Part shown: one piece after another, positions 41,197-50,200 of the stretch
Position numbering within the stretch: position 1 is the stretch's first letter
Layout: each line of letters opens with the position of its first letter
NCBI GenBank assembly: GCA_018970785.1
Contig: JAGWVR010000009.1
Coordinates: 1-60,225 of the forward strand
Reading direction: 5' to 3'
Source of the DNA: Planctomycetota bacterium
GTDB lineage: Bacteria; Planctomycetota; Planctomycetia; Pirellulales; UBA1268
Length of the DNA: 60,225 nt
Position numbers and translations under genes: made by a program
Notes under the pieces: model-generated
Told to the model about the DNA's origin: nothing
What the model saw: the letters and a program-made list of their open reading frames with translations, nothing else
Databases searched by the model: none

Positions 41197-43737
41197 ATGG
41201 AACGGGTCGATGGAAAGCCGGAACCTGTCCTGCATGCCGCGCCGCCCGAGCGCGGCAGTGGTCGTGGCAGCCATGCCCCGGGCGGCGCTCGGGGCGCTCG
41301 CGGTGAGCGCTGGCGGCGCTGGCGGCTCGCCGGGCTGGCCACCGTGACCGCCGCGGCGACCGGGACGGCGGGATGGAGCGTGGCGAAGCTGCGCGGCAGC
41401 CTGCCGCAGCTCGAGGGGGCCCGGCAGCTCGACGGCCTCGCGGCCGAGGTCCGTGTCGAGCGCGACGCGCTGGGCGTGCCGAGTGTCCATGCCGGCAGCC
41501 GGCTCGACGCGGCGCGGGCGCTCGGCTTCCTCCACGCCCAGGACCGGTTTTTCCAGATGGATCTTCTCCGCCGCCGCGCGGCGGGGGAGTTGGCGGAACT
41601 GGTCGGGCCGATGGCGCTGGCGGTCGATCGTCAGGCACGCGTCCATCGCCTGCGGCAGGTCGCCCGCGGCGCCTATGCCGACGCCTCCCCGCGCGACCGC
41701 GGCCTTCTCGATGCCTACACCGCTGGCGCCAATGCCGGCCTGGCGGCGCTTGCCGCACCGCCGGTGGAGTATCTGGCGCTCGGGGGCACGCCGCGCCCGT
41801 GGCTGGCGGAGGACTCGTTCCTCTGCGTGCTGGCGATGTTCCTCGATCTCCACGACGATGCCGCCGCGCTCGAATCGCTGCGCGGCGCGATCCACGACAC
41901 GCTCCCGCCGGAACTGGCGGCATTCCTCCTCCCCGCCGGCAGCCCGTGGGACGCGCCGGTCGTGGGCGACGCCCTGCCGTCGGCGCCCCTCCCAGGCGCC
42001 GGCATCGTCGACCTGCGGCGCGCTCCTCCTCCCCTGGTGGCGGAGCGGCCGGACGAGAGCGCCGCGGACGACGTCTGGGCACCGTCGGGAGGCCGACGTG
42101 GCGAGGTGGTGATCGGGAGTAACAACTGGGCGGTCGCCGGAACGCACAGCGCGTCGGGACGGGCGCTCCTGGCAGGAGACATGCACCTGCGCCTCGGGGT
42201 CCCCGGGATCTGGTACCGCGCGGCGCTCCACTGGCGCGGCGATGATGGCGACCGGCCCGGTGATGGCGGCGACCGGCGTGTCGTCGGCGTGACGCTGCCG
42301 GGCACGCCGGCGGTCGTCGCCGGCAGCAACGGCGCCGTCGCCTGGGCGTTCACCAACACCGAAGGGGACTGGGCCGATCTGGTGGTCATCGAGTCCGATC
42401 CGGCCGATCCGGGCAGCTACCGCACGCCCGACGGCCCACGTCCGTTCGGCCGCGCGAGCGAGACGATCGCGGTCCGCGGGGCGCCCGACGACGTGCTGGA
42501 GATCGTGACCACCGTCTGGGGACCGGTGCTCGACGACGATCACCGCGGCCGGCGCCGCGCGCTGCGCTGGACGGCCCACGACCCCGCTGCCGTCAACCTC
42601 CGCCTCGTCGACTTCGAGGAGGTGGCCGACGTCGACGCCGCCGTGCGCCTCGCCCCGTCGGTCGGTGTTCCCGCGCAGAACCTCGTCTGTGCCGATGCGT
42701 CGGGGCGCATCGCCTGGACGATCATCGGCCGGATCCCGAAACGGCGCGGATGGGACGGTCAACTGCCGGTCTCGTGGGCCGACGGCTCGTGCGGTTGGGA
42801 CGGCTGGTTGGCCGGCGACGACCATCCGCGGCTCGTCGACCCGCCGGCCGGCAGGTTGTGGACCGCCAATGCGCGCGTCGCGGACCCTGAAGGAGCGAAG
42901 CTCGTCGGCGACGAGGGGCAGGACCTCGGCGCCCGCCAGGGGCAGATCCGCGACACCTTGCTCGCCCTCGACAAGGCGACCGCCGCCGACATGCTCGCCC
43001 TCCAACTCGACGACCGGGCGCTGTTCCTCGAGCGCTGGCAGCAGCTCCTCCTCGACCTGCTGACGCCGGACCACGTCGCCGCTGTTCCCCGCCGGGCGGA
43101 GGCGCGCCGGCTGGTCGAGGCCTGGGGGGCGCGGGCCACGGTGGAGTCGGCCGGCTACCGGATCGTCCGCGCGTTCCGCAGCGTTGTCGCCCGGCGGGCG
43201 CTGGGATCGCTGACGGCCCCCGTCGCCGCCGCCGACCCACGCTGCGATTACCTGGCGACGTTTCGCCGCTGGGAGGAGCCGCTGTGGCAGTTGGTCGTCG
43301 GGCGCCCGACCCATCTTCTCGACCCGCGGTACCGCGACTGGGACGACCTCTTGCTTTCCGGCCTCGACGAGGCGCTCGACGGCCTCGACGACGAGGGGCC
43401 GCTCGCGGAACGCACCTGGGGTGAATGGAACACCGCCCGGATCCGCCATCCCCTCTCCGCCGCCGTGCCGGCGCTCTCCGATTGGCTCGACATGCCGGCC
43501 GAGCCGTTGCCGGGCGACGCCCACATGCCGCGCGTCCAGGCGCCGCAGGCGGGGGCGTCGCAGCGGATGGTGGTCTCCCCCGGGCGGGAGGAAGACGGGG
43601 TGTTCCACATGCCGGCCGGGCAGTCGGGGCACCCGCTCTCCCACCATTACGGCGACGGCCACGAGGCCTGGGTCCGCGGCGAGCCGACCCCGTTCCTGCC
43701 CGGGCCGGTGCGTCATACGCTCGTGCTGCGCCCCTGA
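41197..43737 (+). CDS. Penicillin acylase-family (Ntn-hydrolase) protein
   Basis: 846 residues from the ATG at 41197, with a GGGGAAGG site. A basic N-terminus precedes a membrane or signal helix (LAGLATVTAAATGTAGW, about 49-65). The alpha part has DALGVPSVHAGSRLDAARAL and GFLHAQDRFFQMDLLRR. The autocatalytic cleavage site is at GSNNWAVAG, making Ser308 the new N-terminal nucleophile. The beta part has AGDMHLRLGVPGIWYRAAL, the oxyanion-type LPGTPAVVAGSNGAVAW and FTNTEGDWADLV. Family members include penicillin, cephalosporin and acyl-homoserine-lactone acylases. Substrate unknown, but export suggests acting on amides in the periplasm, possibly quorum signals. Confidence 0.88.
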   Translation: MERVDGKPEPVLHAAPPERGSGRGSHAPGGARGARGERWRRWRLAGLATVTAAATGTAGWSVAKLRGSLPQLEGARQLDGLAAEVRVERDALGVPSVHAGSRLDAARALGFLHAQDRFFQMDLLRRRAAGELAELVGPMALAVDRQARVHRLRQVARGAYADASPRDRGLLDAYTAGANAGLAALAAPPVEYLALGGTPRPWLAEDSFLCVLAMFLDLHDDAAALESLRGAIHDTLPPELAAFLLPAGSPWDAPVVGDALPSAPLPGAGIVDLRRAPPPLVAERPDESAADDVWAPSGGRRGEVVIGSNNWAVAGTHSASGRALLAGDMHLRLGVPGIWYRAALHWRGDDGDRPGDGGDRRVVGVTLPGTPAVVAGSNGAVAWAFTNTEGDWADLVVIESDPADPGSYRTPDGPRPFGRASETIAVRGAPDDVLEIVTTVWGPVLDDDHRGRRRALRWTAHDPAAVNLRLVDFEEVADVDAAVRLAPSVGVPAQNLVCADASGRIAWTIIGRIPKRRGWDGQLPVSWADGSCGWDGWLAGDDHPRLVDPPAGRLWTANARVADPEGAKLVGDEGQDLGARQGQIRDTLLALDKATAADMLALQLDDRALFLERWQQLLLDLLTPDHVAAVPRRAEARRLVEAWGARATVESAGYRIVRAFRSVVARRALGSLTAPVAAADPRCDYLATFRRWEEPLWQLVVGRPTHLLDPRYRDWDDLLLSGLDEALDGLDDEGPLAERTWGEWNTARIRHPLSAAVPALSDWLDMPAEPLPGDAHMPRVQAPQAGASQRMVVSPGREEDGVFHMPAGQSGHPLSHHYGDGHEAWVRGEPTPFLPGPVRHTLVLRP

Positions 43738-43861
43738 CGGCGTGATGCCGCGCCCGCCGCTGTCGCGGTCGGTACGACGCGGTACATTGCGCGTTGCTGA
43801 AATGTTTGCCCGGGGCGGCCGGAGGGGCCGGTCCGATCGCTGCCCGTCGAGGAGACCGAGC

Positions 43862-44917
43862 ATGTGCTGTCGTGGCGGATCGTGGGCGGCGCTCGTGTGC
43901 CTGATCGGATCGGGGCTCGCCGTGGGACCGGCCGCGGACCTGGCACGCGCGCAGACTCCGGCTGCGCCGCCGGCAGCCGGCCAGCCGCAGCCGGGCACGC
44001 GTCCCGGGGCCCCTGGGAAGGTGGTCCAGGCCCCGGCCAAACCGTCGGCCGCCCCCGCCGCGGCGGCCGGCGAGCAGCCTGCTGCCACGAAGCCCCCGAC
44101 CGACGCCGATCTCCGCGCCCAGCTCGAGCAGGCGACCGCCGAGTATGCGGCGGCCTTCAACGCCCGTGATTACACGGCGTTGTCCAATCAGTGGACTGCG
44201 GGCGCGTTGCTCGTCGAAGGAGGGGGGCAGCTGGTCGGACGGGAACAGATCATCCAGTCGATCGGTGCGTGGGCGGGCCGCTACCCCGAGGCGAAGCTCG
44301 AGATCACGCTCACCGGCGTGATGCCGCTGGGGGCCACGATCGCCAGGGTGCGGGGCACGATGCGCTTCGTGCCGAAGCCGGGCGGCCGGGCGGTGGATTC
44401 GCAGTTCGTCAGCCTCCGGGTCCGCGTCGACGGCAAGTGGCGGTTGGCCGAGTCGATCGTCACCCCCAGCCAGGACGTGGCGATGGAGCAGCTCGGCTGG
44501 CTGCTCGGCACCTGGACCGCGACCGACCCCGCCGACGGCGCCGTCCTCGAATGCCGTTATGAGCGGGCTGCCGACGGCCACGTGATCATCGGCCGGACGA
44601 CGATCATCCCCAAGGAAGGCGCCGCGCTCGAATCGGTCGACGTGATCCACGCCGATGCCGCCAGCGGCACGGTCCGCTCCTGGGTGTTCGACTCGACCGG
44701 TGCCCGCGCCGAGGGGGTGTTCGAGACCGACGGCACGGTCTTCAACCGCGTCTACCAGGGGACCGCGGCTCCCGGCAGCGCCGGCACGCGGACCTCGTGG
44801 GTCCAGATGGTGGTCCCGACCGACCGCGACACGCTCGTCGTGCAGGCCATCGAACGCTCGCTCGACGGCCGCCCGGTTCCCGACGGTCGCCCCTGGCATT
44901 TGAAACGCAAGCCGTGA
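43862..44917 (+). CDS. Exported SgcJ/NTF2-like protein with C-terminal beta domain
   Basis: 351 residues from the ATG at 43862, with GAGGAGACC upstream and a TACATT box at 43783-43788. Signal peptide LVCLIGSGLAVGPAADLARA then a Pro/Ala linker (about 30-75, APPAAGQPQPGTRPG). An NTF2/SnoaL-like domain (about 78-200) shows EYAAAFNARDYTALSNQWT, VGREQIIQSIGAWAGRYPEA and FVSLRVRVDGKWRLAE, as in SgcJ/EcaC-type proteins. The C-terminal half (about 205-350, LGTWTATDPADGAV, HVIIGRTTIIPKEG) is a second beta domain. The pocket could bind a small molecule; enzymatic role unproven. The next gene lies 47 bp downstream. Confidence 0.8.
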   Translation: MCCRGGSWAALVCLIGSGLAVGPAADLARAQTPAAPPAAGQPQPGTRPGAPGKVVQAPAKPSAAPAAAAGEQPAATKPPTDADLRAQLEQATAEYAAAFNARDYTALSNQWTAGALLVEGGGQLVGREQIIQSIGAWAGRYPEAKLEITLTGVMPLGATIARVRGTMRFVPKPGGRAVDSQFVSLRVRVDGKWRLAESIVTPSQDVAMEQLGWLLGTWTATDPADGAVLECRYERAADGHVIIGRTTIIPKEGAALESVDVIHADAASGTVRSWVFDSTGARAEGVFETDGTVFNRVYQGTAAPGSAGTRTSWVQMVVPTDRDTLVVQAIERSLDGRPVPDGRPWHLKRKP

Positions 44918-44964
44918 CCCGCGCCGGCTCCCCGCGTCGTGTCCCCGTTCACCCGGAGGTTGTC

Positions 44965-46299
44965 ATGTCGTCGTCGCCCGTTGCTGCCAGCGGCCGGTTG
45001 CCGCTGGCGATCACGCCGCGCCTCCGCGCGACGGTCGCCTGCATGCTCGCCGCGGTCGTCGCCGGGCCCCCGCCGGTGGTGTTCGCCCACGGCGGAGGGG
45101 GCGGGCACATGGGAGGCATGTCTGGCGGGATGCACATGGGGGGCGGCGGCGCCCACATGGGCGGGTTCAGCGGCGGTGGCTTCGAGGGGGGGGGAATGCG
45201 CCCCGGCGGCTTCGATGGCGGGATGCGCTCCGGCGGGTTCGACGGCGGCATGCGGCCGGGGGGCTTCGACGGCGGCTTCCGCCCCGGCGGCATCGACGGT
45301 GGCCGGCCGATCGGCGAGGGACGCCCGATCGGCGAAGACCGTGGGGGCATTCATCGGGGCGGGCTGGATGGAGGCGGCATCGACCGGGGGGGGCTGGATC
45401 GAGGAGGCCTCGACCGCGCAGGTGTCGACCGCGTTGGGGCGGGGCACTTCGCGGGGGATGCCGGGATCTCACGCGGCGACCTGCAGCGGATCGCCGACCG
45501 GGGCATCGCCAACGGAGTTCGCCCCTACTCGATCGCCAATCTCTCCAACCGCGGCACGATGATCCGCAACAATTTCTACAACGGCGGCTGGTACGGCGGC
45601 CGCGGCTGGTACGACAACCACTTCAACGCCTGGTGGCCGGGCGGGTGGTGGGGGGGCTTCGGCTGGGGGCTCGGCGTGGGGATGCTCGGCGGCCTCGCCT
45701 GGGGAGGGCTCGCCTCGTGGGGCGGCTACGCGGCCGCGCCGGTCTCCTACAACTACGGCACCACCGTCTGCTACCAGGACGACGGCGTCTACGTGCAGGG
45801 CACGCGGGTCGGCACGGCCGAAGAGTACGCCGCCCAGGCGCAGTCGATCGCGGCGTCGGGGAACGCCGACGCGCAGATCGCGAAGGACGACCAGTGGCGG
45901 CCGCTGGGCGTGTACGCCGTCGCCCGTGGCGAGGAGACGAGTCCCTCGACGTTCATGAGCCTCGCCCTCGACCAGGCCGGGCTGCTCCGCGGCACCTACT
46001 ACGACGCCGTCTCCGACACGAGCATCAACATCACCGGCAAGGTCGACAAGAAGACGCAGCGTGCCGCCTGGACGATCGGCGACAAGAAGACGACCGTCTA
46101 CGAGGCCGGCCTGACGAACCTGCTCCAGCAGCAGACGACGATCCTCGTCCACCGCGAGGGAAAGGACGGCAAGGCTGCCGTCGAGCAATTGCTCCTGGTG
46201 CGCGTCGAGAATCCGCAGGGAAGCGGGGCGAAAGCTGCCGGCGGGGCGGCCGACGCGCCGGCGGCCGACGCCGATCCGTCGGCGGGCGCCCGGCCCTGA
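44965..46299 (+). CDS. Exported Gly-rich repeat protein (planctomycete surface protein type)
   Basis: 444 residues from the ATG at 44965, with a CGGAGG site. Signal peptide (ATVACMLAAVVAGPPPVVFA) then a His/Met/Gly-rich stretch GGGGGHMGGMSGGMHMGGGG. Next come tandem pentapeptide-like repeats (GGFDGGMRPGGFDGGFRPGG and IDRGGLDRGGLDRAGVDR). A Trp/Gly-rich hydrophobic stretch (WWGGFGWGLGVGMLGG) follows. The C-terminal domain (about 290-420) has SPSTFMSLALDQAGLLRG, GKVDKKTQRAAWTIGDKK and TTILVHREGKDGKAAVEQLL. Similar planctomycete proteins have, as I recall, been auto-labelled mu-protocadherin-like, which is not a function. Exported or envelope-bound; metal binding by the His/Met repeats is possible. 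Confidence 0.75.
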   Translation: MSSSPVAASGRLPLAITPRLRATVACMLAAVVAGPPPVVFAHGGGGGHMGGMSGGMHMGGGGAHMGGFSGGGFEGGGMRPGGFDGGMRSGGFDGGMRPGGFDGGFRPGGIDGGRPIGEGRPIGEDRGGIHRGGLDGGGIDRGGLDRGGLDRAGVDRVGAGHFAGDAGISRGDLQRIADRGIANGVRPYSIANLSNRGTMIRNNFYNGGWYGGRGWYDNHFNAWWPGGWWGGFGWGLGVGMLGGLAWGGLASWGGYAAAPVSYNYGTTVCYQDDGVYVQGTRVGTAEEYAAQAQSIAASGNADAQIAKDDQWRPLGVYAVARGEETSPSTFMSLALDQAGLLRGTYYDAVSDTSINITGKVDKKTQRAAWTIGDKKTTVYEAGLTNLLQQQTTILVHREGKDGKAAVEQLLLVRVENPQGSGAKAAGGAADAPAADADPSAGARP

Positions 46300-46922
46300 C
46301 GGCACCCGCGGTGCGGATGGGTCGAATCGACCCACTCACTGGGGTGATTCGGCCCACGGGGGCGCTGTCACGCCCCACCGCGTGGGCTGCGGAGACGAAC
46401 TCAGCGGCGACACCGGCCCAGGCTGGTCGATTCATCCGCGGTTTCTGTCGATTCGTCAGCGCCGCGCGGTTTCTTCGCGCGTGGCATGCCTTCTGCATGC
46501 CGGTCCCGTGAGGCCGACCGGTCCAGTGCCCGCTCGCGGGTAGGGATCGCAGGTGTGCGCACAAGCGCGCCCGTCGGCGTCGATCGGTGACCGGCGTCGT
46601 GCGGAGGCGGACAGGATGCTGAGGCGATCCGCGCGGCTGCGCGCGAAGGGTCCACCGCCAGCGTGCCGGGCGCCGCGCGCCGTGCGACCGGCCATGCCGC
46701 TGGGACGACGCCGAGACCGTCTCCGAAGACCCGTCGTCTCCACGAGCGAGTGGCGGTGCGCCCGGTCGCCTGCGCGGCCCTTGCCAGCGCGTGTCCCTCG
46801 GCCACCCGGTCGGTCCGGTGGCGCGGCGTTGCGGTGGCGGTCGCGGAACGTCCGCGGCGGGTGATCGGGTCGGAATCCGACGAGGCGGCCGTGCGCGGCC
46901 GGCACAGCGCGTGTCGAGAGTC
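46300..46922. other. Gene-poor region upstream of the inverted-repeat locus
   Basis: About 620 bp with several overlapping short open frames on both strands, none with a recognised sequence or good start site. It holds the sigma-54-like/hairpin site at 46482-46501 and the CTTAACAG border of the left repeat. It may be the leader of a long transcript for the giant gene downstream. Confidence 0.5.
46482..46501 (+). promoter_or_regulatory. Sigma-54-like -24/-12 motif that is also a perfect stem-loop
   Basis: TGGCATG-CCTT-CTGCA has the GG and GC doublets at the required 10-bp spacing and agrees with TGGCACG-N4-TTGCA at all but two positions. The same bases form GGCATGC-cttct-GCATGCC, a 7-bp hairpin, so either reading could be correct. 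It lies about 790 bp before the likely start of the giant gene. Confidence 0.3.
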
Positions 46923-47048
46923 TTAACAGCCCGTGGAAAAAGTCACCGGACGCCGGATGCGGCCGATGGCGACCCGGGAAACCCTTGGCGTTTCCCGCGG
47001 TCGCTCAAGTGGACAAAGGCCATGGAGGGCTTTGTCCACGGACAGTTA
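46923..47048. repeat. Multi-hairpin repeat unit, left copy
   Basis: A compact unit whose ends are themselves inverted: TTAACAGCCCGTGG at the left and CCACGGACAGTTAA at the right, both outermost bases being TTAA. Inside are two stem-loops: GCGACC/GGTCGC plus GGGAAAC-ccttggc-GTTTCCC (46969-47004) and GTGGACAAAG (47009-47018)/CTTTGTCCAC (47030-47039). It carries no gene. The structure is that of a REP/MITE-like mobile repeat. The core 46931-47045 is 104/115 identical, in inverted orientation, to 47379-47493. Confidence 0.85.
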
Positions 47049-47290
47049 ACCCCGCCAGGGGGTCGTTCATCGAGCCGGTGCCGGTGCGGCAGCCATCCGT
47101 GCGGATCGCCGCCACGGGCGCCGGGCGACGACCGCGCGACATGGCGCGGCGGGCATGCGAATCGGCCCCTGAGTCGGCAGGGGCTACGCATCGCCCCTGC
47201 GCGAGGCAAACCGGCACATCGTCACGGTGAGCGCCCGTGCCAAGGGCGATCGCCGCCGCAGGAACGACCGGGCGAATCGAGGAGGGAACC

Positions 47291-50200
47291 GTGAAGGCAA
47301 GTCATCCACCCGGGCCCACCGCTGCGCGGTGGCCATGTTGCCCCGGGCAGCGAGCCGTCGCGCACGGCTGCGCGCCGGCTGTCCGTGGACAAAGCCATCC
47401 CTGGCCTTTGTCCACTCAGGCGACCGCGGGAAACGCCGAGGGTTTCCCGGGTCGCCGTCGGCCGCATCCGGTGGCCGATCACTTTTTCCACGGTCTGCTA
47501 GCCATTGCGCTGCTCCTCTCGGCAGTGGGCGGCAGCCCGCCAGCCCTGGCCCAAGCCACGATCAGCGGCACGGTGGCTCTGAGCGGCACCTTGTCGGGCG
47601 ACTACGTGATCAATGCCGGTGCGATGATGACCGGCACGGCAAGCGTGGACGGCCCCGTGAGGTTTCTCTTTCTCGATCTTCCGGGCGGGCAGCCCGCCAC
47701 GCTCGCCGGCGATCTCGGCGGCACGGGAAGCCTGTCGCTCGAGAGCGGCCGGACGCTCGAGAGCGCCGGGACGCTCGTGATCACCGGGAACAACTCCTAC
47801 TCCGGAGGGACGATCGTCGGCGGGCTCGGCCTGCTCGAGGTGGCAGCCGGCGGATCGATCAGCCACGCGACGGCCGATTTCATCGTCGGCAGTGCCTCCC
47901 AGTTGGGCAGCCTGGCGATCACCGGGGGCACGATCGTCAACGGCAACGCCATCATCGGTGGCGAAGATGGCGGCTTCGGCGCGGCCACGATGAGCGCCGG
48001 GACGTGGAGCAGCACCGGCGCACTGACCGTCGGCGGTCCCGGATTGATGGCCGGTGGCGGGACCGGCACGCTCCTCATCACCGGCGGTGCGGTGAGCGCC
48101 GGTTCCGGAGTCATCGCACAGGACGCCAGCAGCACCGGCGCCGTCACCGTGAGCGGCGGCACGCTCGCGTTCGGCAATGGCCTCGCGATCGGCGATACGG
48201 GGAGCCTGGCGATATCCGGGGGGGGAATCGTGATTGTCGGTGGGACCCTGAGCCGGGGGTCATCGGGGACGCTCGCCCTGTCTTCCGGGGGCATGCTCCA
48301 GATCGGGGCCGGCTCGACCGGTGGCACGCTCGACACCGATCTCACCAACGACGGCGCGCTGGTGTTCGATCGCTCCGATGACTCGACCTACGGCTTCGTC
48401 ATCGACGGCGGGGGTGCCGTCACGAAGCGGGGTGCGGGCACGCTCACGCTCACGGGGGTCAATACCTACACCGGCACGACGACGATTTCCGGAGGAGCGC
48501 TCGCGCTCGGCGACGGCGCCGCGACCGGGTCGATCGCCGGCGACGTGCTCAACGACGCCACGTTGATCTTCCATCCCGGTGGCGACACCGCGTTTGCGAA
48601 CGCAATCAGCGGTACCGGAGCGGTGGTGATACGCGGCAGCTCGATCGTCACCCTCTCGGGAAACAACTCCTGGTCGGGCGGGACGACCCTCGAAGGGGGT
48701 GTGCTGTCGCTGGGCAGCGCCGACGCGCTCGGCACCACCGGGACGATCTCGTTCGCCAGCGGTACGCTGCAATACACCGCCGCCAACACCACCGACTATT
48801 CCGCGCGGATCAACTCGGCGGGCGGTCAGTCCGTCTTCATCGACACCAACTCCCAGGCGGTGACGTTCGCGACCGGGCTGTCTGGTGCCGGCACGGTGCT
48901 CGCCAAGGTCGGCGACGGCACGCTGACACTGACCGCGACGAACACGTACACCGGCAACACGATCGCCTTCGGCGGCACGCTCGAGGTGGCGACGGGGGGC
49001 GCGATCGAGTCCGCCGGCGATCTGCTCGTCGGCACCAATGGGGGCATCGGCCGATTCGCGCTCTCCGGTGGGACCGTCCAGGTCGCGAATGCGGTCGTCG
49101 GGTCGGACAACGGCACCGGCACGGTAGACGTGTCGGACGGATCGCTCACGATCGCCACCCTGCTCACGATCGGCGACCAAGGGTTCGGAAATGGAACGCT
49201 CAATCTCACCGGCGGCAGCGTGACGGCCGGGACGACGGTGCTCGGCGTGGGATCGTCGGCGGCCGGAGGCCTGACCGTCACGAGCGCGGGGACCTTCACG
49301 GCGACCGGTGATCTCACCGTCGGTGGCCAAGGGACAGGGGTGCTCTCGGTCAACGCGGGCGGAACGGTCGTGGTCGGTGGGACACTGTCGCAGGGGCAGT
49401 ACGGCACGATCGATCTGGGGATCGGAGGCACGCTGCGCATCGGCCGTGGCGGAACGACGGGAGTTCTCGCCACGGACCTCTCCATCACCGGCGATCTCGT
49501 CTTCGATCGATCCGACGACGTCACCTACGGCGGGGTCATCAACGGCGCCGGCACGGTGACGAAGGCGGGGGCGGGCACGTTGACCCTCACCGGAACCGCC
49601 GATTGGACCGGCAACACGACGATCACCAGCGGCACGCTGCGCGTCGGCGACGGTGCGACGTCCGGCTCGCTCGGGGGCTACGTCACGAACGATGCGGTTC
49701 TCGCGTTCGACCGCTCCGATCCGATCACGTTCGCCGGCAGCATCGACGGGTATGGCCGGCTCGAGCAATTGGGATCGGGGACGCTCACGCTCACGGGGTC
49801 GAACGGGTATTCCGGTGGCACGACGATCGCGGCCGGCACGCTCGAGGTTGCGACAGGCGGTGTCGTGAACCATCCGGGGGCGGCGCTGTCGGTCGCGCCC
49901 GGGTCGACCGCAGCGCTGGTGATTTCCGGAGGGACCGTCATCAATGCCGACGCCACGATCGGCGATGGCGCTGGGGCTGACGGCAGCGCCACGATCACCG
50001 CCGGTCAGTGGACGAACAGCGGCGACCTCGTCGTCGGCAAGGATGGCGCCGCCGGACTGCTCGCGATCCAGGGGGGCACGGTCGTCGTCTCCGGCGCGCT
50101 CACGCGGGGCACGGGCGGTACGATCCAATTGGCGGCGGGAGGCACCCTGCAGATCGGCGACGGGGGGAGCACGGGCACCCTCGACACGGCGCTTGTCAAC

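Noticed and set aside
46401-46905. Overlapping small open frames on both strands in the gene-poor region
   Set aside because: Arg/Ala/Pro-rich composition, no ribosome-binding site and no recognisable motif; likely chance frames.
47237-47290. N-terminal extension of the giant protein to 47237
   Set aside because: The extra residues have no signal-peptide role and GTG 47291 has a better ribosome-binding site.
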